Assembly (NCBI GenBank): GCA_028868975.1
Contig: JAGWTM010000007.1
Span: forward strand, 1-40,358
Direction: 5' to 3'
Source of the DNA: Actinomycetales bacterium
GTDB lineage: Bacteria; Actinomycetota; Actinomycetes; Actinomycetales; Microbacteriaceae
Length of the DNA: 40,358 bases
Position numbers and translations under genes: made by a program. The notes beneath the pieces were generated by a model. The model saw only the letters and a program-made list of their open reading frames with translations, did no database searches and had not been told where the DNA came from. Positions 18,702 through 32,196 of the stretch are shown here, piece after piece (position 1 is the stretch's first letter; every line of letters begins with the position of its first letter).

Positions 18702-21404
18702 CTAGTGCCCGGCTAATTCCCAAGTTTCGCCGACCCCGATGTGCACCTCGAGCGGAACACTTAGACTCGCGACGTTTGACATCTTGTCAATTACGAGGTC
18801 TCTGAGCGGGTACAACTCCCCCGGTGCTACCTCGAATACCAATTCGTCATGAACCTGAAGGAGCATGCGGCTCTTCATCCCCGCCAGTTGCATAGCTTTG
18901 TCTATGTGTGTCATCGCTAACTTCATGATGTCGGCGGCAGTTCCCTGTATCGGAGCGTTGAGCGCCGCGCGTCGCGCGTTCTCTCTGATCGTGAAGATCT
19001 TGCTGTTCAAATCGTCGAATGGGCGCCTTCGGCCGTACTCGGTGACGGTGTAGCCGTCGGTTTTGGCATTGTCGACAACCTTGGCCAGGTAGCGCTTGAC
19101 CCCGCCGAATCTTGCGAAGTAGTCAGCCATGAGTTGTTTGGCTTCGCTGTTTGGGATGCGCAGCTGCTTGGCAAGGCCGTATTCACTAAGCCCGTAAACC
19201 AGGCCGTAGGACATCGCCTTGACCTTCGAGCGCATGGCTGGGGTTACCTCATCCGGTCTAACGCCAAAGATTCGAGCTCCAACGAATCGGTGGAGGTCCT
19301 CACCCTCACGGAATGCCTCGATCAATCCGGCATCCTCGCTCAGGTGAGCCATGATACGCATCTCGATTTGCGAGTAATCGGCGGTTAGAAGCGTCTCAAA
19401 CCCATCTCCGACCTGGAACGAGTCGCGAATTTGTCGACCCCGGTCGCTCTTGATCGGGATATTTTGCAGGTTCGGGGATTCGCTCGAAAGTCGACCGGTT
19501 GAGGTTCCAGTCTGAACATAATTCGTGTGGATGCGACCATCGTCACCGATGGCTTTGAGCGTTATCTCGACAATCTGACGGATTTTGGTCACTTCGCGGT
19601 GTGCGAGCAGCTTCTCCAAAAACGGGTGGCCGGTTTGCTCAAATAGCTCGTTCAGTGCGGCAGCGTTTGTTGAGAAACCGGTTTTGACCTGCTTGGTTCC
19701 AGTCATTCCCAATTCTTCAAACAAAACCGTCTGCAGTTGCTTTGGTGACGACAGGTTAATTTCGTGACCGATGAGCTTGTAACACTCATCCGCAATTTGA
19801 CTGACCTCTGTTCCGAGAGAATCAAACAGCTCCTCGAGTTTTCGCTTGTTTACGGCGATACCCGTGTGTTCCATGCGGGCCAAAGTTTGGACCGTGGGCA
19901 GTTCGACCTCGCCGTAAACCTTTAGCGAATCGATGTCTGCTACCTTCCTGTGCAGCAAGCCTGCGAGGTTCGCGATAATCCATGCATCGAGACTTATATC
20001 GGTCGAGTTCTCGGCAATCAGCTGGTTGGCGTCCCCGCGCTCGATGGAATAGCCCAGGTATTCAAGGGCCAGCGAATCGAGGCCGTAATCCTTTCGCAAA
20101 GGATTCAGCAGGTATGCGAGCAGTGTGAGGTCGTAGTCGATGCCCTGGATTGACAGGCCATTGTCAAGAAAGGCCTTAGTTAGGTCTTTTGCCCCGATGG
20201 TGGCCTTGCTTGAACCGACATCATGCAGCCAAGGTTGGAGAACTCGCCAGCCTGTCTCATCCGGGTAGCAGGCAACGCGACGAGTTTCGGTCGCAACACC
20301 TAGCGATGTCGGGCGTCCTGCCTGGGTTTCGATGGCAATCGAAACAGTCTGCTCGACGGACGAGAGCCAGGTCGCTAGTTCATCTACCGTCATTCGCTCG
20401 CTTTCTGGCGGCGACAGTTCTTCGAACACTTGACCCGGTCCGGCATCTTCCACCGCCTCGGTGTCCAGCAATTCGGCAGCCGGTCCGGAGGTGGCTGCGT
20501 TTAGCGACTTGGATGCCGAACCGCGCAGGCGCAAGACACGTTCGGTCAGGCTCTTGAAGTGAAGTTTGGCGAAAACGGCACGAACGGCGGTTTCGTTGAC
20601 TCCGTTCAATTCGAAATCATCGAAGCTATGGCCAATTTCCAGATCACGCACCAGGTGATTGAGTCGGCGGTTGCGCTCGGCGTTGGCTCGGAACTCTCTC
20701 AGGTTTTCACCGACTTTGCCGGTGATCTCGTCGGCGTGAGCGAGCACTCCTGCCAGATCCCCGTACTGCTGCAACCACTTTGCCGCTGTCTTTGGGCCCA
20801 CACCGGGAACTCCGATTAGGTTATCCGAGGTCTCACCAACAAGGGCGGCAAGGTCTGGGTACTGCTTTGCGTGCACGCCATACTTTTCGTAGACCGCGGC
20901 ATCGTCCATGCGGGCTAGGTTTAGGACACCCTTGACCGGATACAGAATTGTTGTCGATTCACTGATCAGCTGGAACGTATCGCGATCGCCACTGACAATA
21001 AACACGCGGTAGCCAGCCTCGCCAGCCTGATCTGCCATGGATGCGATCAGGTCATCCGCTTCGTAGTTTTCGCGTGTGAGGGTCGTAATGTTCATGGCGG
21101 CGAGTGCTTCGCGGAGGAGCTCGGTTTGGCCATTAAATTCGGGCGGGGTCTCGCCTCGAGTGCCTTTGTATTCAGGGTATTCAAGCGTGCGGAACGATTC
21201 TCGAGAAAGATCAAAAGCGACCGCGAGGTGGGTTGGCTTTTCGGCGGCGAGAATGTTCAAAAGCATTGAGATAAAGCCGTGCACCGCATTGGTGTGTTGC
21301 CCGTCTGGAGTTCTAAAGGAGTCGGGGCTTAGCGCGTAAAACGCTCGAAAAGCCAACGAGTGCCCGTCAATTAGCAGCAGAGTAGGCTTTTGGTTATCTT
21401 GCAT
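18702..21404 (-). CDS. polA: DNA polymerase I
   Basis: N-terminal 5' nuclease (LLIDGHSLAFRAFYAL), polymerase motifs LLTADYSQIEMRIMAHLSED and LQVHDELVFEV. Confidence 0.97.
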   Translation of the reverse strand: MQDNQKPTLLLIDGHSLAFRAFYALSPDSFRTPDGQHTNAVHGFISMLLNILAAEKPTHLAVAFDLSRESFRTLEYPEYKGTRGETPPEFNGQTELLREALAAMNITTLTRENYEADDLIASMADQAGEAGYRVFIVSGDRDTFQLISESTTILYPVKGVLNLARMDDAAVYEKYGVHAKQYPDLAALVGETSDNLIGVPGVGPKTAAKWLQQYGDLAGVLAHADEITGKVGENLREFRANAERNRRLNHLVRDLEIGHSFDDFELNGVNETAVRAVFAKLHFKSLTERVLRLRGSASKSLNAATSGPAAELLDTEAVEDAGPGQVFEELSPPESERMTVDELATWLSSVEQTVSIAIETQAGRPTSLGVATETRRVACYPDETGWRVLQPWLHDVGSSKATIGAKDLTKAFLDNGLSIQGIDYDLTLLAYLLNPLRKDYGLDSLALEYLGYSIERGDANQLIAENSTDISLDAWIIANLAGLLHRKVADIDSLKVYGEVELPTVQTLARMEHTGIAVNKRKLEELFDSLGTEVSQIADECYKLIGHEINLSSPKQLQTVLFEELGMTGTKQVKTGFSTNAAALNELFEQTGHPFLEKLLAHREVTKIRQIVEITLKAIGDDGRIHTNYVQTGTSTGRLSSESPNLQNIPIKSDRGRQIRDSFQVGDGFETLLTADYSQIEMRIMAHLSEDAGLIEAFREGEDLHRFVGARIFGVRPDEVTPAMRSKVKAMSYGLVYGLSEYGLAKQLRIPNSEAKQLMADYFARFGGVKRYLAKVVDNAKTDGYTVTEYGRRRPFDDLNSKIFTIRENARRAALNAPIQGTAADIMKLAMTHIDKAMQLAGMKSRMLLQVHDELVFEVAPGELYPLRDLVIDKMSNVASLSVPLEVHIGVGETWELAGH

Positions 21405-21418
21405 TCCAACAGGATACT
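21390..21418 (+). promoter_or_regulatory. Candidate promoter for the thioesterase gene
   Basis: TTGGTT (21390-21395), 17 nt, GATACT (21413-21418); overlaps the divergent polA start. Confidence 0.3.
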
Positions 21419-21452
21419 TTGCCCCAGTGACACCGCCAGTGAGGTTCTTTCA

Positions 21453-21884
21453 ATGTCTGACACCAAACCCAAGCTGTCCCCTGCCGCTGCCGAACTGTAT
21501 GAGCTTCGCGGACTGGGCGCATTGGCCGACAAGATGGGCATCGAGTTGATCGAGCTGAGTGCGGAACGAACCGTCGCCAAGATGCCCGTTGCGGGAAACA
21601 CTCAGCCGCTAGGTGTCTTGCACGGTGGCGCACACGTTGTTCTGGGCGAGAGCCTTGGATCGTTTAGCGCGAATGTTTGGGCACACCCAGATCGCTACGC
21701 GGTTGGAATCGAGGTCAATGCCTCGCACAGTCGTTCTGTTTCGGAAGGTTGGGTAACTGCGGTCTGCACGGCCTTGAGCCTTGGTAAAACGCTTACCGTT
21801 CACGAGATTGTTGTCTCAGATGCGCAAGGCAATCGGCTCAGCACTGTCCGAATTACGAATCTCCTTCGTGAGAAGCGTAAGTAG
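21453..21884 (+). CDS. PaaI-type hotdog-fold thioesterase
   Basis: MPVAGNTQPLGVLHGGAHVVLGESLGS motif. ATG at 21453 preceded by GAGG is favoured over the listed TTG at 21390, which overlaps the polA 5' end. Confidence 0.85.
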   Translation: MSDTKPKLSPAAAELYELRGLGALADKMGIELIELSAERTVAKMPVAGNTQPLGVLHGGAHVVLGESLGSFSANVWAHPDRYAVGIEVNASHSRSVSEGWVTAVCTALSLGKTLTVHEIVVSDAQGNRLSTVRITNLLREKRK

Positions 21885-21932
21885 TTTCAGGATTCTCGTC
21901 AGATAAGTTGGCGGGCTACTAGCTAGCTAGGG

Positions 21933-22559
21933 CTACTCAGCAGCTTTAGTTGCCTCGGTTGGCTTCTGTGTATTCGCCTGCGTTCCGAATTGCTCGATCA
22001 CTGACTGCGCTACCTGCTTCATAGTGAGGCGGCGGTCCATCGAAACCTTTTGAATCCAACGGAAGGCCTCGGGTTCGTTCAGACCTCGCTCGAGGAGCAG
22101 GCCCTTGGCGCGCTCAACCAACTTGCGAGTTTCGAATCTCTCGTTTAGGTCTGAGATTTCCGCTTCGAGCGCAGCAATCTGATCGTGCCTACTGAGTGCG
22201 ATTCGAATGGCTGGGAGCAGGTCGTTGGGAGTAAATGGCTTCACGATGAAAGCCATGGCGCCGGCTTGGGAAGCGCGTTCAACGAGCTCAGTTTGACTAA
22301 AAGCGGTTAGCAATACCACCGGGATCTTGAGTTTGGCGATCTCTTCCGCTGCGCTGATGCCATCCATTTTGGGCATCTTGATGTCCATGACGATGAGATC
22401 TGGCTTGTGCTCAGCGGCTAGCGCAACCGCCTGTTCGCCGTCCCCAGCCTCTGCAACCACGTCGAAATCGTTTTCGCGAAGAATTTCGACAATGTCCATT
22501 CGGATGAGCGATTCGTCCTCTGCGACTACCACTCTCAATTTGCTGGTTGCCTCTGCCAT
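21933..22559 (-). CDS. pdtaR: ANTAR-domain response regulator (PdtaR / Rv1626-like)
   Basis: Receiver domain (VVVAEDESLIRMDIVEIL...IVMDIKMPKMDG...LLTAF...IVKPF) and ANTAR domain (RKLVERAKGLLLERGLNEPEAFRWIQKVSMDRRLTMKQVAQSVI). MAEATSK start at 22559 preferred; the listed start at 22676 runs antisense into the tRNA. Confidence 0.88.
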   Translation of the reverse strand: MAEATSKLRVVVAEDESLIRMDIVEILRENDFDVVAEAGDGEQAVALAAEHKPDLIVMDIKMPKMDGISAAEEIAKLKIPVVLLTAFSQTELVERASQAGAMAFIVKPFTPNDLLPAIRIALSRHDQIAALEAEISDLNERFETRKLVERAKGLLLERGLNEPEAFRWIQKVSMDRRLTMKQVAQSVIEQFGTQANTQKPTEATKAAE

Positions 22560-22644
22560 AGCAAATACCTTATTGCACAGAAGCCCTAAAGACGGCCCAT
22601 CTTTTGGGTTACAATTGTCTCGGCCCAAGTTGGCTAAATCCCTT

Positions 22645-22727
22645 GCCGAAATGGCGAAATGGCAGACGCGGAGCACTCAAAATGCTTTTCTCGAAAGGGA
22701 GTGTGGGTTCAAGTCCCACTTTCGGCA
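22645..22727 (+). tRNA. tRNA-Leu (anticodon CAA)
   Basis: Acceptor GCCGAAA/TTTCGGC, anticodon arm GAGCA-CTCAAAA-TGCTT, long variable arm TTCTCGAAAGGGAGT, T-arm GTGGG-TTCAAGT-CCCAC, discriminator A, no encoded CCA. Confidence 0.95.
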
Positions 22728-22731
22728 CAAA

Positions 22732-22763
22732 GCAAAACCCCCGAATTTCTTCGGGGGTTTTGC
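22732..22763. terminator. Bidirectional terminator shared by tRNA-Leu (+) and pyk (-)
   Basis: Perfect 14-bp stem GCAAAACCCCCGAA-tttc-TTCGGGGGTTTTGC, with T-tracts on both strands. Confidence 0.88.
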
Positions 22764-22779
22764 ACTAATCCGACTCGCG

Positions 22780-24225
22780 TTATTTGCGAAGGTAAGCAGG
22801 CGCAGCCTCGTTGACTGCGTCGCCAACACGGTGCACGCGTAGCGAGTTGGTTGAACCTGGGATGCCCGGTGGGGTTCCTGCGACTACGACAACCTCATCT
22901 CCAACCTTGGCCTTGCCTTCTGCTAGGACCAGCTCATCGACCTGGTGCATCATGTCGTCGGTGTGGGTGACTGGGGCAACCAGGTAGGTCTGGGCTCCCC
23001 ATACGAGTGACAGCCGGTTTCGAACGGTCTCACTTGGAGTGAAAGCGATGGTCGGCACTGACGAACGCAGACGTGCAACGCGACGCATCGAGTCACCCGT
23101 CTCGGTAAAGACGCATACGTACTTGCTGCCTAGCAACTCAGCGATCTCAACTGCAGCGAGTGATACTGCGCCGCTGTGAGTGTGTGGGCGGGTTCCGAGA
23201 GCTGGAATTCGGTCTAAGCCATTTTCTTCGGTCGATTCGATGATGCGGGCCATGACCGAAACGGTTTCGACCGGCCACTTGCCGACAGAGGTTTCACCCG
23301 AAAGCATGACTGCATCGGCACCATCGAGGATGGCGTTTGCCACGTCCGATGCCTCAGCGCGAGTTGGACGCGAATTGTCAATCATGGTCTCAAGCATCTG
23401 TGTTGCCACAATGACCGGCTTGGCCCAACGACGCGAAAGCTCAACTGCACGCTTCTGCACGAGCGGAACCTCTTCGAGCGGAAGCTCAACGCCGAGGTCT
23501 CCGCGGGCAACCATGATGCCGTCAAAGGCGTCAATGATTTCTTCGAGCGCGGCTACTGCCTGAGGCTTCTCAATCTTGGCGATTACTGGAAGGTACTTCC
23601 CTTCCTCTTCCATGATCTCGTGAACGCGAACGATGTCGCTCGCGTTTCGAACGAACGAGAGAGCGATCATGTCAACACCCAAACGGATGCCCCAACGGAG
23701 GTCATCCTCGTCCTTCTCCGAAAGAGCAGGTACGTTGACCGCAACACCTGGCAGATTGATGCCCTTGTTGTTCGAAACAGGACCAGGCACCTCAACGACC
23801 GTGGTCACGGTCGTCTCTGAAACTTCAGTCGCGCGCAGGGTTACCTTGCCATCGTCGATTAGCAAGAGGTCGCCGGGCTTGACATCTCCAGGAAGGCCCT
23901 TGAAGGTCGTGCCACAGATGTTGACATCGCCGAGAATCTCTTCGATGGTGATCTTGAAGGTCGCACCTTTTTCGAGCATCACTGGGCCGTCAGCGAAACG
24001 GCCGAGTCGAATCTTTGGACCCTGAAGGTCAACGAACACGCCAACCGCCTTGCCCAGGTCGGCTGCAGCCTTTCGGACGTTGTTATAAACACCCTCGTGA
24101 ACGCTGTAGTCGCCGTGGCTCAGGTTCATGCGGGCGACGTCAACACCAGCCTCGATTACTGCGCGAATCTGCTCGTAGCTTGAAGTTGCCGGACCCATGG
24201 TGGCAACGATTTTTGCGCGTCTCAT
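22780..24225 (-). CDS. pyk: Pyruvate kinase
   Basis: RRAKIVATMGPATSS, MVARGDLGVELP and ATQMLETMI motifs. Confidence 0.98.
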   Translation of the reverse strand: MRRAKIVATMGPATSSYEQIRAVIEAGVDVARMNLSHGDYSVHEGVYNNVRKAAADLGKAVGVFVDLQGPKIRLGRFADGPVMLEKGATFKITIEEILGDVNICGTTFKGLPGDVKPGDLLLIDDGKVTLRATEVSETTVTTVVEVPGPVSNNKGINLPGVAVNVPALSEKDEDDLRWGIRLGVDMIALSFVRNASDIVRVHEIMEEEGKYLPVIAKIEKPQAVAALEEIIDAFDGIMVARGDLGVELPLEEVPLVQKRAVELSRRWAKPVIVATQMLETMIDNSRPTRAEASDVANAILDGADAVMLSGETSVGKWPVETVSVMARIIESTEENGLDRIPALGTRPHTHSGAVSLAAVEIAELLGSKYVCVFTETGDSMRRVARLRSSVPTIAFTPSETVRNRLSLVWGAQTYLVAPVTHTDDMMHQVDELVLAEGKAKVGDEVVVVAGTPPGIPGSTNSLRVHRVGDAVNEAAPAYLRK

Positions 24226-24277
24226 TTATTCCTTCTATTTTTGGTCTCTCGACCGTTTTCTACTTCTTTTTGCAAAT

Positions 24278-25724
24278 TTAGAGCGACAGGGCTTTGTCAG
24301 TCGGCTTTACCGGCGCAGGCAAGCTGGTTGCGCCGGTCAAGAACGCATCCACCGCTGCGGCCGCGGCGCGACCCTCTGCAATCGCCCAGACAATCAAGCT
24401 CTGGCCTCTGCCGGCGTCGCCGCAGACAAAAACATCCTCGAGATTCGTAGCCCAGTTTGCATCGCGACTAATGTTGCCGCGAGCATCCAGAGCCACACCC
24501 GATTGGGTCGAGATGTGTTCGCCCTCAACCCCGGTAAAGCCTAGTGCGAGGAACACAAGGTCAGCCTGAAGCACTCGCTCGGTTCCAGCCTTCGGGATGC
24601 GCTTGCCGTCGACAAACTCGGTGTCCGCGACCTTGACGCCTACCAGCTTGCCATCCTCGCCGACGAATTCGACCGTCGAGTGAAGGTACTTACGTTCGCC
24701 GAACTCCTCGTGAGCGGATGCAACCTCAAAAAGAGTCGGGTAGGTCGGCCATGGTTGGTTGCTCGGGCGTTCGGTTCCAGGCTGCTTTCCGATTGCGAGC
24801 GTGGTAACCGACAGCGCTCCTTGACGTGTAGCGGTACCGAGGCAGTCAGCGCCGGTATCGCCACCACCAAGAATGATGACGTGCTTGCCTCGTGCGTCGA
24901 TCTGGTTTGGAACCTGCTCCCCTGCGACCCAGCGGTTTGCCTGCCCCAAATACTCCATAGCGAAGTGGACGCCTTCGAGTTCACGCCCCGGCACCCGCAA
25001 GTCTCGTGGCTGCGTTGCACCGGTTGCGACAACGACGGCGTCGTATCGCGCACGGAGGTCTTCCCATGTGATGTCTACACCGATGTTGACGTTCGTTCGG
25101 AACCGAGTTCCCTCGGCTTCCATCTGGGCGATTCGTCGGTCGATGTGGTGCTTTTCCATCTTGAAATCAGGAATGCCGTATCGCAGCAGGCCGCCGATTT
25201 TCTCATCGCGCTCATAGACCGCAACGGTGTGACCGGCGCGAGTTAGCTGTTGTGCCGCTGCTAGGCCAGCAGGACCAGAACCCACTACAGCAACGGTCTT
25301 TGAGGTTGCACGCTCGGGAGGGTGCGGTTCAACCCAACCGTTTTCAAATGCCTGGTCGATGATCGAAACTTCGATTTCCTTGATGGTAACCGCGGGTTGA
25401 TTAATGCCCAAAACGCAGGACGACTCACAAGGAGCTGGGCAGAGTCGACCGGTGAATTCTGGGAAGTTATTGGTCTTGTGCAGGCGCTCAATAGCACCCT
25501 TACCGTCCTCACGCCAGGTCAAATCATTCCATTCAGGGATCAGGTTGCCGAGTGGACAACCCTGGTGGCAGAACGGCACACCACAGTCCATGCAGCGACC
25601 AGCCTGCTGCTGAACGACCCCAGACTGACGGCGTTCGTAGACTTCCTTCCAGTCTTGGATGCGCACCGAGACAGGACGACGCGCAGCCGTTTCACGCTCG
25701 GTTACCTTGAGGAATCCTCTTGGA

Positions 25725-25732
<8 letters not shown>
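24278..25732 (-). CDS. gltD: Glutamate synthase small (beta) subunit
   Basis: [25 protein letters not shown] and [20 protein letters not shown]; overlaps the gltB end. Confidence 0.97.
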
Positions 25733-30284
<4,552 letters not shown>

Positions 30285-30362
30285 GCCACACTCCAATCAT
30301 TGAAACGAATTAGAGGGACATCATTGGCCCGGACGCCTATCGGCAGTTGATTGTTCACCCGT

Positions 30363-30406
30363 CTATCAGACTAATGAACTAGGAAAACCAGTCCTATGAG
30401 TCTAAT
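30363..30406 (-). promoter_or_regulatory. Candidate operator: two 13-bp direct repeats upstream of gltB
   Basis: + strand CTATCAGACTAAT (30363-30375) and CTATGAGTCTAAT (30394-30406), 11/13 identical, 31-bp periodicity. Confidence 0.45.
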
Positions 30407-30447
30407 CCAACGCGGAGGATTCGCAGGCGATTTTCAGGCGGAAATGC

Positions 30448-31383
30448 TTACTTTTCGGTGGTGTATTCGCTGTTGTCTTGGTCAGCCGTAGCAGCCTCAT
30501 CGACAGCCACTTCGGCGTCACCTTCACTGATGTAAACGGTGGTGCGAGGGCCAATCTTGATGAAGGTTTGGACGTAGTAAACGACCAAGCCGAGCGCGAT
30601 ACCAGCTAGGGCGAACCATTGGAAGGTGCGCAGACCAAAAACGATTTCAGACGGGTCGATGCGAACACCCTCGACCCAAAAACGGCAGGCCGAATACCAG
30701 ATCAGATAGAGAGCGAAGAGTCGACCGCTTCGCAACTGGTACTTCTTGTCTAGGAACAAGAGGACAAAAACACCCAGGATGCTCAACAATGCCTCATAGG
30801 CAAATGTCGGACTGAAGTAGGTATCGATAGGTAAACCAGCCGGAATCGCCTCGGTGTTGCTGATTTCGAGCCCCCAAGGTAGGTCTGTTGGCGCACCGAA
30901 GAGTTCCTGATTGAAATAGTTACCCATGCGACCGATGGCCTGAGCGAGCAGCAACCCTGGCGCAATCGCATCCGCAAATGCCAGAAATTGAATGTTGCTG
31001 AAGCGAGAACCGATGTATGCGCCGAGCGCACCAAACACGATTGCGCCGTAAATCGCAAGACCACCCTCCCAAATTCGGAAGGCCGCTGTTGGGTCTGCGC
31101 CAGCTGCGAAGTAGTCATTCCAGTGGGTCAGGACGTGTACGACTCGACCGCCGACGATTCCAAATGGGACGGTCCAGAGGGCGATGTCGACGACCTCCAA
31201 ATTCTGAGCTCCGCGAGCCTTAAGGCGGCGGTGGCCCATGAACCCGGCTACGAAGATGCCGAGAATGATGAACAGCGCATAGAAGTGAATTCTGAACGGC
31301 CCAAGGTCGAAATAGCTGATGCTTGGGCTTGGGATGCTGTCAAGAACGCGGGTGACCGCGGTGTTGAGTGAGACAGAATTCAA
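30448..31383 (-). CDS. lgt: Prolipoprotein diacylglyceryl transferase
   Basis: GRVVHVLTHW and AIGRMGNYFNQELFGAPTDLPWGLEI; TTG start with GGAG 7 nt upstream; next to trpA. Confidence 0.95.
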   Translation of the reverse strand: MNSVSLNTAVTRVLDSIPSPSISYFDLGPFRIHFYALFIILGIFVAGFMGHRRLKARGAQNLEVVDIALWTVPFGIVGGRVVHVLTHWNDYFAAGADPTAAFRIWEGGLAIYGAIVFGALGAYIGSRFSNIQFLAFADAIAPGLLLAQAIGRMGNYFNQELFGAPTDLPWGLEISNTEAIPAGLPIDTYFSPTFAYEALLSILGVFVLLFLDKKYQLRSGRLFALYLIWYSACRFWVEGVRIDPSEIVFGLRTFQWFALAGIALGLVVYYVQTFIKIGPRTTVYISEGDAEVAVDEAATADQDNSEYTTEK

Positions 31384-31416
31384 GAGAATCTCCTTATTTG
31401 GTTCCGTAAGAGCCTA

Positions 31417-32196
31417 TTAGACCCGACCGGACAGTTCTTTCACCTTGGCGATTAGGCCAGGCAAGCCGTTTTCCTGATAAGCGCGCACGAAGGCGGAACC
31501 GACGATGGCCCCGTCTGCATAGGTGTTCACTTCGGCGACCTGCTCGGGAGTTGAGATGCCGATTCCTACACAGGTCAGAGCCTGGTCCGACGCCTTTCGA
31601 ACTCCAGCTACAACCTTGCGAGCATTGGCATCTAGCTCTTGACGAGCACCGGTGATACCCATCGTCGATACTGCATAGACGAACCCCTTTGATTCATCGC
31701 TTGCGCGCTTGTAGCGTTCCGGTGTGGAGGTTGGTGCCGCCAGAAATACACGGTCTAGACCGTGCCGTTCGGCAGTCTCGATCCACTCGGCGGCTTCATC
31801 AGGGATGAGGTCGGGTGTGATCAGTCCTGCTCCCCCAGCCTTCTCCAAATCAGTTGCAAAGCGCTCCACTCCGTACTGAACGACCGGGTTCCAGTAGGTC
31901 ATAACCAGCACCGGCACCTCGGTTCGCGCCGCTACTTCGCGCACGGCATCAAAGGTCTGGCGCAGCTTGAAGCCGGCCTCGAGAGCGGTCTGAGTCGCTT
32001 CCTGGATGACAGGCCCATCCATCACAGGGTCGCTGTATGGCACGCCGAGCTCGAGGACATCGACGCCGTTTTCGCACATGGCCACTGCGGCCTCAACCGA
32101 CGCCTCCAGGGTCGGGTAACCGATCGGAAAGTAACCGATCAGTGAAGGCTTACCGGCGGCGTGATTGGCGCGGAGCTTGTCTTCAGTTTTGCTCAT
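31417..32196 (-). CDS. trpA: Tryptophan synthase alpha chain
   Basis: ELGVPYSDPVMDGPVIQ motif; abuts trpB. Confidence 0.97.
   Translation of the reverse strand: MSKTEDKLRANHAAGKPSLIGYFPIGYPTLEASVEAAVAMCENGVDVLELGVPYSDPVMDGPVIQEATQTALEAGFKLRQTFDAVREVAARTEVPVLVMTYWNPVVQYGVERFATDLEKAGGAGLITPDLIPDEAAEWIETAERHGLDRVFLAAPTSTPERYKRASDESKGFVYAVSTMGITGARQELDANARKVVAGVRKASDQALTCVGIGISTPEQVAEVNTYADGAIVGSAFVRAYQENGLPGLIAKVKELSGRV

Noticed and set aside
22560-22676. N-terminal extension of pdtaR in the ORF track
   Set aside because: The extra 39 residues run antisense into the tRNA-Leu and its promoter; the MAEATSKLRVVVAEDE start fits the family.
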